Position numbers and translations under genes: made by a program | Assembly: GCA_004151065.3 (NCBI GenBank) | Contig: NWUY0300062703.1 | Span: forward strand, 4,674-16,688 | DNA: 12,015 bases | Direction of reading: 5' to 3' | DNA from: Larix sibirica | Lineage: Eukaryota > Streptophyta > Pinopsida > Pinales > Pinaceae | Notes under the pieces: model-generated | What the model saw: only the letters and a program-made list of their open reading frames with translations | What the model was told of the DNA's origin: nothing | The model's database searches: none | In this document: piece by piece, positions 1 to 7,393 of the stretch | Position numbering within the stretch: position 1 is the stretch's first letter | Layout of the letters: every line of letters begins with the position of its first letter

Positions 1-742
1 TCTCCAATTCCTGATAATCTAGCAGTAATTTTTCCTTTCTAGGTTCCACTGTATCTTGTTTTCTTTTTAATTTGATTCCTTCACCTCTAGATTTTACCAA
101 GTAATCCTTTAACTTCAATATTTTTACTTTGCTTCGCTCTAGATCATTCATCAACCTGTCAACATTGTTGGCATTGTCCTGGGCAGCTGCTATACTTACT
201 AAAGTTGTAATCTTGGGATCCTTGTGGGTGCCTTCCACTAAGATATTTTCTTGGATAGTTACTATATATGACTGACTACCCATTTTCATCCTTTTCCCGG
301 TTCTTCTCAATATCATTTTCCGATTTGGGTCAAAAACTATAGTATCCAATTTTGCTATAGAATGCTTCTTCGAAAGAGTAAAAGGTGTGAGCTCGAGGTT
401 AGCGAATGGAAGATGTCCTCCTGTACGAGGGATTCTGGAGTCGTCAGGTAGATCTATGTCCATGTCTTGAAAATTGGAATCTTCTTCTTGGATCCCTTTA
501 TCTTCCACAGCTTTCTTGAATCTAGCCTCTTCCTCCTTTTGTTTTTCTAACTCTGTTGCTTCTTGCTCTTATTTTCTTTTCTTCTCCTGCTCTGATTCTT
601 CTTCTTTCTTCTTTTGTTCTTCCTCTTTCTTCCTTGCTTCTTCTTCTGTTTCCTTTTGTTCTTCTTCTTTTTGTCTTAATTCTTCCTCTTGCTTTCGTCT
701 TGCTTCTTCTGCTGCTACGGCCTCTTCTCTTGATCTGCTTCT
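1..742 (-). pseudogene. C-terminal coiled-coil and tail segment of the left element ORF
   Basis: In the minus frame whose codons begin at 742, 739 and so on, 247 codons are open down to base 2 with a single TAA at 569-571. The first ~75 codons are a Glu/Lys/Gln/Ala-rich run (for example KEEEQKETEEEARKKEEEQ) with the composition of a long charged coiled coil. Then comes an acidic linker (around 435-470, with DMDIDLPDDSRIP), followed by about 150 mixed codons ending in a Lys/Glu/Leu-rich region that again looks helical. No ATG opens this frame near its start, so it is easily missed. The adjoining frame at 522-791 gives an Arg/Lys-rich translation of the same DNA and is less plausible. The segment joins the upstream part through the 813-721 stretch after two frameshifts and continues past the left edge. 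Confidence 0.62.
516..742. repeat. Purine/pyrimidine-skewed low-complexity tract (GAA-rich on minus strand)
   Basis: The plus strand here is almost wholly C and T (TTC/CTT/TCT runs), so the minus strand is a GAA/GAG/AAG purine tract. It encodes the charged coiled coil of the left pseudogene. The skew keeps several frames on both strands free of stops, which explains spurious Ser/Phe-rich and Leu-rich plus-strand ORFs at 474-746 and 556-804. Such tracts are prone to slippage, in keeping with the frameshift at its upstream end (720-742). Confidence 0.75.
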
Positions 743-905
743 TTAGCAATATCCTTAGTTTGACTAGAACCTGCTCCATATTTTCGGCCAAATATTTTGT
801 TTAAATATGCATATTATTCGCCATTCGATATACTTCTTCATCCTTTAGGAAGTGGTCTGTATATTCAAAGTGAATTTTACACGATGCGCGATGTTTGGCG
901 GCTTT

Positions 906-1442
906 CTATAATTTGTCATTTCTAATGAAAATATTCTCCCCAGAATGAAACACCTCCAAGTCCTTTATGAAAAACTCTCCTCCTTTAACCTTAGTGAATT
1001 TATATGCTCCGTTGGTGAAGGGGAGCGGAGGGTAAGAGGCCTTCTTGTTCTCATGCAGAAAATTGCCAACTCCATTGACAAAAACTTGTCTTACAGCCTC
1101 CTTATGCACTACATAATATGTGGGATACTTTGGCATCAGAGAAGGATCTTTAGTTCCCCCGTACATTCGGATATACGTGCCTTCTGGGGTAAAGTAGTAG
1201 TCCATGTATTCATTGATCACGGTGATTGTGTTTTCCGACAAACAATTAGGTTCCTCGTTAAAAATTAACCTATATAGAGGAATTATGAACTCCTCGCATA
1301 TAAGCTTGTAGAAGATTGTATATTTATGAGCCCACATTATTTGGAAGGCCACATAGAGAGGGGTTTCAGCTAGGACCCAATAGCACCCCAACTTGTGGAA
1401 CAGGTGCCTTATCAAGATACAGTCAATAAGATAAGAAGACAT
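906..1442 (-). pseudogene. Central segment of the left element ORF (178 codons)
   Basis: This is the longest uninterrupted stretch of the left pseudogene and lies in the same frame as the two segments upstream of it. It is rich in Tyr, Phe, His and Ile and looks like a folded domain. Recognisable pieces are YWVLAETPLYVAFQ near the start, MDYYFTPEGTYIRMYGGTKD in the middle and FHSGENIFIRND at the end. No transmembrane or signal sequence is convincing. After the TAG at 906-908 the same frame continues for 30 sense codons (905 to about 816) before the first frameshift, so the visible end is not the natural C-terminus. The opposite strand is also open over 945-1268, which I read as a shadow. Function unknown. 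Confidence 0.55.
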
Positions 1443-1481
1443 AAATAATTATGCTCTTTTCTGAGTCATTCATCCTAGGGC

Positions 1482-1763
1482 TCATGCTATCACCGATGCC
1501 ATACTCTCTAAAATAATGTCTTCCCAATTGAAGAAGGTACCATGGGAGGCAACATGATACATAAGAGGCACCCAGCTAAGCTTATATATATTTTCATTTT
1601 CCCTTCCAAATATTCTACTTAACATCATTGCTATAATTTTGAAGGGTGTTTTCAAATTATGTGCATCGTGTTCTCTGCTCGCCCGCTGCCTTAACTGCTT
1701 TCTGGGAATCAACATCTTCTTAGCATATTCATAATGGTATATGTTGACCCCCTTTATCCAGTC
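1482..1763 (-). pseudogene. Second segment of the left element ORF
   Basis: This stretch continues in the frame of the N-terminal segment after the TAA at 1764-1766. It contains a basic helix-like run (KQLRQRASREHDAHNLKTPF) followed by an aliphatic and aromatic stretch. An 'HNLKTP...' turn followed by a long helical region broadly resembles the middle of plant transposon-associated ORFs, but the similarity is too weak to name the domain. It ends at TGA 1482-1484; two more stops follow in the same frame (1470-1472 and 1449-1451) before the next long open stretch, so this 36-bp patch is the most damaged part of the frame. Confidence 0.5.
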
Positions 1764-2174
1764 TTATGTCATCATGAATTTTCGAGGCGATAACTTATAC
1801 GTTGCGCTATGAGTTGGTTGAAATGACATGAATCCTTCTCCATTTGTCCCAGCTATGATTCTTGATCTAACATCTACATGGGGTAAAATCCACCCAATTA
1901 CTTCCGAACATGGGAACAACTCTGGACGAGTGGCGGCCTTATGAAAATCTGATTTCTTAATATTCTGGTACACCATCATCTCCTCAATAGATGCGTCTGG
2001 AACGTTTTGGTCTCGGATGAGGTGGTATAATTCACCCCATTTATATTTGGGAACTACTCCTATTGCAAATCTAGTATCTTCATATTGGGTCTCCATCATG
2101 GTTTCTTGGACAATTTCAATATCAAAATCAGATTCTGCGACCTTGGCTTTACGCTTAGAAGCTCTCCTTTGCAT
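1764..2174 (-). pseudogene. N-terminal segment of the left element ORF (136 codons)
   Basis: This is the first open stretch of the left pseudogene. It starts with a basic, nuclear-localisation-like N-terminus (MQRRASKRKAKV), followed by an acidic patch (about residues 15-32) and then a globular-looking region rich in Trp, Pro and Phe, including YKWGELYHL near residue 45. It ends at TAA 1764-1766, but the same frame continues at once with 16 more sense codons before the next methionine at 1715, so the stop is a point mutation and not the original terminus. A polypyrimidine tract and CAG lie just upstream (2184-2200 on this strand), so this ATG may open the second exon of a spliced transcript. 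Function unknown. Confidence 0.55.
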
Positions 2175-2183
2175 TTATGAATC

Positions 2184-2200
2184 CTGAGGTGAAAACAAAT
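2184..2200 (-). other. Candidate 3' splice acceptor upstream of the left ORF
   Basis: On the minus strand a T-rich run leads to TTTTCACCTCAG with the AG at 2185-2184, nine bases before the ATG at 2174. It matches a plant acceptor (pyrimidine tract plus CAG). The in-frame TAA between it and the ATG means any upstream exon would be 5' UTR. It could pair with the donor at 3661/3662. Only the sequence match is seen; splicing is inferred. Confidence 0.35.
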
Positions 2201-3135
2201 TTAATGTATATAAAAATAAAAATGCAATGTTACGGCAACAAATTTCAAGAAAAATGATAATGGAAATACAACATTTTAACCAAANNTGTGAATTGTCAAT
2301 ATGCATTATTTACAAGACAAGAAATATAGACAAGGGGTTTCATACTTCCATAATATCAAGTTTTTTTGGATATGAGCCTTTGTCTTTATGAACACTAAAG
2401 TATTGCATTATGGGTTCTTCCGCTCTATTGTTTGCACTTGATGGTAGTATCAATAGTTGGGAAAATAAGAATTTGAATACAAGATAATCCTATATCAATG
2501 GGTTATACGTTGAATACTCATTATTTTAACCATGATATCATTGTACTTAGGTAATCTTGTTTTAACTATTGAAAGTGTCGAAAACACACCATGTAAGGTT
2601 TCAAGCAAAAACAAATGATTTATTGTTTTTCTGATCAACGCGAGATTTTCAACGTAACTCTGACTTGTGAGGATTGAAAAACAAATGAGGAGCTTAAGAT
2701 AGATTTATGTCTATCGTTGGCCATGCCTTTATTCCCATGCTTCTTTAGTCAGGCTTGCCTACCTTTTCCGAATCGAACCATTCTCAACTACATTCATTTA
2801 ACCCTCAGACTTCATCCAAACTAACCAAAATCTCTCAGATGAGATAATGTTGCGATTTTCTACCTATCGGGGTATTCGAAACATCTACAATTTTCAAACA
2901 GAGCGAAACTCTCTAAATCCCAACTTGTCTACCCGCCTTACAAAATATAACCACGGCAAACACATCTCATGAAAACCCCCACAATCTAAAGAGTGTGCCA
3001 AAAGTGGATGCATTGTCAAGTAATGGTAAACTAATGGTTTTGGACCCGGGTTCTTTGAAATAATGCATGGCACCGGAAATGGAACTAGTTCAAGGCGGAC
3101 TTAACCAGATATCGATATCCCCAAAGATATAAAAA
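2201..3135. other. Non-coding stretch upstream of the left ORF, with a 2-base gap
   Basis: I see no coding, RNA or clear repeat content here on either strand. Two unknown bases (2285-2286) mark an assembly gap or masked position. If the donor at 3661/3662 and acceptor at 2184 are real, this lies in the intron or leader of the minus-strand element. At 3108-3119 there is a perfect 12-nt palindrome, GATATCGATATC, part of the foldback at 3094-3196. Confidence 0.4.
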
Positions 3136-3196
3136 TTAGGGAAAATCACTTTTAAAATATAAAACCCTAAAAAATTTTCCCTTTGGCAAGTCCGCC
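3094..3196. repeat. Nested foldback (imperfect inverted repeat)
   Basis: GGCGGACTT at 3094-3102 pairs with AAGTCCGCC at 3188-3196. Inside it CCAAAG (3121-3126) pairs with CTTTGG (3181-3186) and GGGAAAAT (3139-3146) with ATTTTCCC (3174-3181); the last two right arms share base 3181. The order is nested, so a single discontinuous hairpin can form. The right half overlaps the 3' part of the small minus-strand ORF at 3136-3369. It could be an RNA structure in a retroelement leader or simply decayed inverted sequence. Confidence 0.45.
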
Positions 3197-3369
3197 AGAC
3201 ATAATCTTCTCATCTTTAGAGCCAGATCCCTGAGATATTGTTCTGGGGTCATGAATTGGATATCTCGTTCCAACAGATCCAAATATAGATCATTTTGTTT
3301 TTCGTAAATGGATAGAGTCTGCCCGAACGGAGTGAGGGGAAGGGGAAGTTCCCATGGCCACTTTACTTT
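3136..3369 (-). pseudogene. 77-codon minus-strand ORF remnant with protein-like composition
   Basis: The minus frame is open from 3369, just after a TGA at 3370-3372, down to a TAA at 3136-3138. Its only methionine codons lie in the second half (first at 3252-3250). The translation looks like real protein and not AT-rich noise: it includes PLTPFGQTLSIYEKQNDLY and then LLERDIQFMTPEQYLRDLAL, an amphipathic acidic/basic helix. It lies upstream of the left pseudogene on the same strand and may be an exon or a gag-like N-terminal piece of the same element. It sits inside the intron predicted from the splice-site pair, so the two models may be alternatives. No family recognised. Confidence 0.45.
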
Positions 3370-3905
3370 TCAGCGAAATATGGCACTTTTTTGGTTTGGC
3401 ATATTCATAACTTAGGTAAGGAAAGGGGCCCATTAACTTTCCTTATCCTTCAATTTGAAACCCTAGATCTTGATCAAGTATCTACTATGGCATAACCCTC
3501 AATTCCTAGTAATAAGATGGGGTTTGGTAACAAAAGCAATAAGATAGAGCCAGCCTTTATAATATTTGGGCTATACACATGTAGAAAAGAACAAACCCAA
3601 TGAAGTCCACATGTTCCAATAAAATCCTTTGCAACAAGGTTGACGAGTGCGAGGAACCTACCTGGCGTATTGCGAAGAAGTGTAGATGTCGCACTCAAAC
3701 AGAGTCAAGCGATCTGTCGTCCAGGGATAGGCTCCACTTCAAACGGCGTTACCAAATGATACAAATAAAATTGAAAACCACTTTTTATAACCAAGATAAA
3801 ACCCTAGCAATAAATGCATATTGTTAAACATGCAAATGAGGTCAAAAGGGATCCTTTTCGGCTATTTTATCATTAGTTAGATGATATTTTTGTACTAAAA
3901 ACTTA
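3370..3905. other. Leader-like region of the minus-strand element, no gene
   Basis: I find no convincing coding sequence. Short opposing ORFs at 3474-3698 (minus) and 3600-3827 (plus) overlap and lack protein-like features. On the minus strand the region holds TATAAAAA (3789-3782), a weak primer-binding-site look-alike TGGTAACGCCG (3754-3744), and the strong donor CAG/GTAGGT at 3662/3661. This order fits the leader of an LTR element reading leftward, but the TATA-like and PBS-like sites are too close together to be the LTR promoter and LTR end of one element. Confidence 0.3.
3656..3665 (-). other. Candidate 5' splice donor CCAG/GTAGGT
   Basis: The minus strand reads CCAG (3665-3662) then GTAGGT (3661-3656), a close match to the plant donor consensus. 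Paired with the acceptor at 2184 it would give an intron of 1478 bp and place the left ORF in a spliced message. Supported only by motif quality and position. Confidence 0.35.
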
Positions 3906-3909
3906 TTTC

Positions 3910-4430
3910 ATGCCAAACCGTTTCGCCAAAAAAAACTTTTTCTCACGGGTCATTTTTGGTTAACATTGAATTGGCATCGAGCCTTCTTATTAAACGTTAC
4001 CGAGTCATTTCGGGTTATGGTCCATTTCCTTCAACCCTTCGAGCGGAGAGCCATATCAGTGGAAGATAGATCTGATCAACAAGACATTTTGCATCAAAAC
4101 GTTTCGGAGGAAAATATGGTTTTGCTCCTACCGTTTTGGCGTAAAATTCAGTTTTGCTTGGATCACAAAACTTTCGTTAAATTTATTCTGTGCAAAATCC
4201 AAATTCCTTTCGGTGGAAAAACAAACAATGCTCCGACCATTTTAGCGTCAAATCCACTTTTGCTCCAATCAAGTCCAAACTCACTTTTTCCCGACCATTT
4301 CAGCACAAAATATGATTTTGCTCCGAAACACATTTTGTCTTCAAATATTCGCACAAAACATAAATGTTCTCCGACCATTTCGGCGTTAAACTAAAACTCT
4401 CCCAACCGTTTCAGCCCAAAACCGAGATTT
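3910..4430. repeat. Degenerate ~30-bp tandem repeats, likely LTR/leader subrepeats
   Basis: A motif close to CTCCGACCATTTCGGCG followed by an A-rich then T-rich stretch ending ATTTTG recurs. Clear copies start near 4125, 4231, 4289, 4369 and 4400, with weaker ones at about 3917, 4099, 4263 and 4321. The spacings (106, 58, 80, 31) fit multiples of about 27-31 bp, implying ten or more decayed units. Arrays of this kind are common in LTRs and leaders of plant retrotransposons; here it lies upstream of the minus-strand coding relics, where a 5' LTR or leader would be. The repeats keep frames open on both strands (3966-4394 plus, 4163-4378 minus); I do not call these genes. Confidence 0.65.
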
Positions 4431-4440
4431 ACCCTGATTC

Positions 4441-4600
4441 AAGAAACCGATTTTGACTTCAAAAAAATTCCAAGTGTCAAGAAAAAATACAAGCAAAGAA
4501 AGAAAAAACTCTTAGTAAATCCAAAATAAAGGAGGGGCCCTACAATTTTACAAAAAATTTGGGGATTGGGTTGCAGCTGCAACAGGGTGTTATAGTATTA
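4441..4600. other. Spacer with a 14-nt palindrome, possible element boundary
   Basis: Between the ~30-bp repeat array and the gypsy segment lies an AT-rich spacer. GTTGCAGCTGCAAC at 4570-4583 is a perfect palindrome, followed by ACAGGGTGTTA. The reverse complement of that 11-mer, TAACACCCTGT, recurs at 7530-7540. A boundary between two elements probably falls here, because coding remnants to the left are on the minus strand and those to the right on the plus strand. Confidence 0.3.
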
Positions 4601-4779
4601 AATCATGGGATCTAAATAAGTTGATTAAGGAGCTTAAAGGTAGAGATACAGAACTAATGAACTAAAACTAAAGAGGGAGTGGAAGAGATTGTATCATATG
4701 GATATGTTGCAAGGAAAATTGTAAGCTTGTTGAAGAGAGAAAAAAATCCAAAACTCAAGCCTCTAGTTATGTAAGGATT

Positions 4780-5255
4780 TTGAAGGCGGATATCTTATTG
4801 ATTACATGAAATGGATAGATATTTAAAATATGAAAATTTGAAAGACACAAGAAGAGTAAATTTTGTAGGCACCAAATTGAAGGGGCATGTAACAAAAGAA
4901 GAGTTCAGATGTAGAAACTGAAATCTAGATGTGAATAAAGATGGTGTCAAAATTGAGAGAGAAATTTGTTTCCATGGCCAACAAGAAAAAGTTGTTCAAG
5001 AAATTATAAAAATTGTGGAAGAACAAGCAAAGTGTATAGGAGCATAAAAACAATTCTAAAATTTGTTGGTCCAAGTCAAACCAAAGGAATATGAAGACCA
5101 GTTCATCTCAAGATATGTAAATATATCGTTCTTTATAATTTGGAATGAGATTAATTTGAACAAGTCTAGATCAAGATGTTTATTAGTTAAATTTAGAATT
5201 TATAGAAAAGGTCATTCGGAATGCACTTTAAATAAATTTTAGTAGAGGTATAGGG
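4780..5255 (+). pseudogene. gag: Degraded Ty3/gypsy gag (capsid) remnant
   Basis: Gag would form the retroelement particle. From about 4805 (codons beginning 4805, 4808 and so on) the frame reads HEMDRYLKYENLKDTRRVNF then GTKLKGHV, matching the usual plant gypsy capsid pattern of a WLHEMERxFxYE-like helix, a KKVxxxxTKLxGHA-like helix and the downstream Trp region. Near 5111, in the same frame, RYVNISFFIIWNEINLN fits the 'ARYVNGLxxxIQDEI' helix late in gag. Much of the sequence between is lost or shifted and stops are frequent. It is followed at once by the zinc-knuckle and protease remnants, the normal order. Identification rests on remembered family patterns; no search was run. Confidence 0.55.
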
Positions 5256-5258
5256 GGA

Positions 5259-5395
5259 TGTGGTAAACCATTTTATCATTAGGGGACTAGAGAAATCAAA
5301 GGAGGATGTGATAAACTAAAAATAGGGGTATCTTTTATAAGTCCATGAACATGCATGTTTTGAACATTTTTAACCAAGTGATCGTCCTTGCAAAA
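5259..5395 (+). pseudogene. Gag zinc-knuckle remnants
   Basis: CGKPFYH at 5259-5279 resembles the core of a CCHC knuckle (C-x2-C-x4-H-x4-C) whose first and last cysteines are lost; a TAG follows at 5280. A further Cys- and His-bearing stretch, CFEHF then a stop then PSDRPCKRLNKKN, begins at 5356 in another frame and could be a second damaged knuckle. Both lie between the gag and protease remnants, where nucleic-acid-binding knuckles belong in Ty3/gypsy elements. Individually weak; position supports them. Confidence 0.4.
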
Positions 5396-5830
5396 GACTC
5401 AATAAAAAGAATGTTGCTCGTGGAAGAACACTTTTTGGATCAAATGAAACGTTGGAGAAAAGTGTTGTAAATTGATTATTGATAGTGGAAATATGGTAGC
5501 AATATAGATGGTGAAGAAGTCAAATTTAGTGTGTCAAAAGCATCAAATTCCTTATATGGTTTTGTAGTTGTGGGAGGGTTATGAAGTGCTCGTGAATGGG
5601 CAGTAAAAGGTGGCATCTAACATAAAATATTATCAAGATGAATTGCTATGTGGTGTTATACTCGCGGATTCTTGCAAGATGTTGTTGGGAATACCATGGA
5701 AGTATGCCAAAAGGACAGTTATACATAATCACAAGAAAATACATATACACTCTTGGAAGACATGAACAAGGTTTAATTGTTGTCATTGAAAGAGGAAGAA
5801 CTAAAATAAGTATTGTTGTTGTTTGATAGA
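5396..5830 (+). pseudogene. Ty3/gypsy retropepsin (protease) remnant
   Basis: The aspartic protease of LTR retrotransposons cleaves the Gag-Pol polyprotein. In the frame starting at 5472 the sequence reads LIIDSGN, giving the catalytic D-S-G at 5481-5489. MVKKSNLVCQKHQIPYM follows, then DELLCGVILADSCKMLLGIP (DE at about 5637, LLG at 5682-5690) and PWKY. This matches the plant gypsy series IIDSGS, MVxKLxLxxxxHPxPY, DEVLCDVVPMDACHxLLGRPW in order and spacing. Stops at 5505-5507 (TAG) and at two later sites, plus a frameshift after about 5760, where YTL-like coding resumes in another frame, show it is dead. Reverse transcriptase should follow but does not; a minus-strand integrase piece begins about 60 bp on. 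Confidence 0.72.
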
Positions 5831-5889
5831 TAAATTCTAAGTATATGTTGAGAAACATATGAGGAAGAAATGTGAGAATTTTCAATAAT

Positions 5890-6084
5890 GATTATAGCTT
5901 AGTTGAATGGTTGGAAGATGATTTGAAATTTGTGGTCATTTTTAAATGCTAGTTTGTATATATGACTTGGAAATTTCATTCAAACCTTGAATGGTCCTAT
6001 ATTCTCAAAGTTGAGTTTGCTATAGGTTCCTTCAGAGTAGTGTTGTTTGTGCAAGTAAACCATCACTTTGTCTCCATATTCAAA
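5890..6084 (-). pseudogene. Ty3/gypsy integrase C-terminal (GPF/GPY) module remnant
   Basis: On the minus strand from 6084 the frame reads FEYGDKVMVYLHKQHYSEGT, then YSKLNFENIGPFKV, a TGA at 5980-5982, and MKFPSHIYKLAF. This is the pattern of the gypsy/chromovirus integrase C-terminus: F-x-x-GDKVMVxLRKERxPxGTYxKLxxxKxGPFKIxxKI, then 'A-Y-x-L'. The GPF triplet is at 5997-5989. The module normally follows the catalytic core and contacts target DNA. No DDE core is recognisable upstream (6085-6500 on this strand). It runs opposite to the adjacent gag-protease remnant, so the two come from different insertions or from one element inverted internally. Confidence 0.65.
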
Positions 6085-7384
6085 TTACTTGAATATGTGG
6101 TGAACATCTTCCTACACATCGAATATTTATATAATGAATGTTAATAAGAATATTATTAATTAATATGGTTTATCACAAACCCAAAATCATTTTAAATACT
6201 AAAAATTTCCCTCCATATATAGAAAATTAGCTCATTATACTTTCAAATTCATGGGTGTCACTTAGCTAAATAGTTCAATATATTCTCATGTCCTACAATT
6301 ATCAAGGATGTCTTGCTCCATCTGTCAATAATTCATATACTTCAGTGCCCTTACAATTGGGAAGGAGGGCTCAATGATAATGAATTTGCATGTACATCTA
6401 AAACAAGAGTTGTAGGATCAATGTAATTGTAAATGCATTTGAAGGAGGGCACCATTGGGAATTATCTTTAATTTTCACAATAAAAATATTATTTTAGAGT
6501 TTTCATTTACTTTTCTTCAAAGAAAGTGTTCCAATTTGATTTACTTAGAAATGACATAATAGTGTGGTTGGTCAGCTTTAAATCTTTGTATATGTGGTGT
6601 AGAGGACATTACATGAGATGCCCATAATCACATGCATACCTTATGGAGAGAAATTCAAACACCCAGAAGATAAAATCATCTATTGGATTTTGAGATAATT
6701 GTGATAGTCAATCAGTGTATATTTTTATAACTGCTATAAAAATACCATCAAATGAATATAATATACATGTGTCATTTAGTCATATTCTTTTTTTCCTTGC
6801 AAATTGTTGATAGTTTTTAATGTAGGTGTTATGGAATTGTATTGTGTCATTGTTCAGCATAAAGAGAAAACATATAATCTGGGAAATTTCGAGGTTTAAA
6901 ATGGGCCTCTTAAGAGATATAAGAAAAAAAGGTGATTTAATACAAAATTGTATTTACATCTTGCCTCTTACATTGCAATTATGGTTAATTTAAATTGAAA
7001 AGATGTTTAGAAATAAAATTAATAATAAAAAAAACCTCTATTTATATGACTAAAAATAAAAATATTTTAGGATATACAAATTACGTTTTAATATAATATA
7101 AAATGTGAATAGTTATTTTAAAGTTTATTTTCATGGTACTTTTTTTGTTTTGAGGTCAATTTTTAACCTCAAAATTTTGCTAGTATTAACTTGCAAATCA
7201 CTTGCATGAAATTTTCAATATTAACTTGTCTCGTTTTTTTGTTAATTAAGATCATTCATTCCATATAGTTGTTATATATTTCCATGTGTTGTAGTACTAA
7301 ATGAGATGACTTTCGTATTCCTATTATATATGAATCTATATATTACCACGATTGCTTGATTTCATCTCCCAATGATTTCATGTT
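6085..7384. other. AT-rich stretch, no gene recognised
   Basis: I see no coding sequence or RNA gene in this 1.3 kb. The only structure found is an exact 10-mer, GAAGGAGGGC, at 6361-6370 and again 80 bp on at 6441-6450, resembling polypurine-tract sequence but with no LTR edge beside it. From about 6980 to 7140 the sequence is extremely A/T-rich. Probably decayed element DNA. Confidence 0.4.
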
Positions 7385-7393
7385 TTTATAATT

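Larger units (their letters stand above)
1..2174 (-). pseudogene. Large element-borne ORF, broken by stops and frameshifts, truncated at left edge
   Basis: One long minus-strand coding relic begins at the ATG at 2174; an in-frame TAA at 2175-2177 blocks any extension. From 2174 to about 815 every open segment lies in the same frame, broken only by TAA at 1764-1766, TGA at 1482-1484, TGA at 1470-1472, TAA at 1449-1451 and TAG at 906-908. Near 815 coding character moves to a second frame (open 813 down to about 718), and near 720-742 to a third that reaches base 2 with one stop (569-571). The ancestral protein would be about 730 residues plus whatever lies off the edge. I do not recognise it with certainty. 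A mixed N-terminal domain followed by an acidic coiled-coil tail recalls anonymous ORFs of plant retroelements and, loosely, the putative plant transposon protein (Transposase_32-like) family; that is inference. Frame retention across ~450 codons shows it was once selected. Confidence 0.72.

Noticed and set aside
522-791. Minus-strand Arg/Lys-rich ORF
   Set aside because: It is the same purine tract read in another frame. The Glu/Lys-rich frame is longer, continues into normal-composition protein and fits better.
474-804. Plus-strand Ser/Phe-rich and Leu-rich ORFs (474-746, 556-804), which look like hydrophobic peptides
   Set aside because: They are antisense to the GAA-rich coiled-coil tract of the left pseudogene; pyrimidine-rich DNA gives such translations by chance.
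945-1268. Plus-strand ORF of 107 codons
   Set aside because: Shadow of the central minus-strand segment, which is longer and in register with its neighbours.
3782-3789. TATAAAAA on the minus strand as LTR promoter
   Set aside because: It is only about 30 bp from the PBS look-alike, leaving no room for an R-U5 region; such motifs are frequent in AT-rich DNA.
3474-3827. Opposing short ORFs (3474-3698 minus, 3600-3827 plus)
   Set aside because: They overlap each other, show no domain or conserved composition, and lie in the leader-like region.
3966-4394. 142-codon plus ORF and a minus ORF at 4163-4378
   Set aside because: Both are produced by the stop-poor ~30-bp repeat array, and neither gives a consistent repeated peptide.
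5646-5885. Minus-strand hydrophobic ORF of 79 codons
   Set aside because: Antisense to the protease remnant, which carries recognisable motifs.
5962-6144. Plus-strand ORF of 60 codons
   Set aside because: Antisense to the integrase C-terminal module, whose GDKVMV and GPF motifs are on the minus strand.
5259-6176. Possible terminal inverted repeat: TGTGGTAAACCAT near 5259 and its near-complement at 6163-6176
   Set aside because: The left copy is better explained as codons of a gag zinc knuckle; similarity beyond ~13 bases is poor and no target-site duplication is seen.
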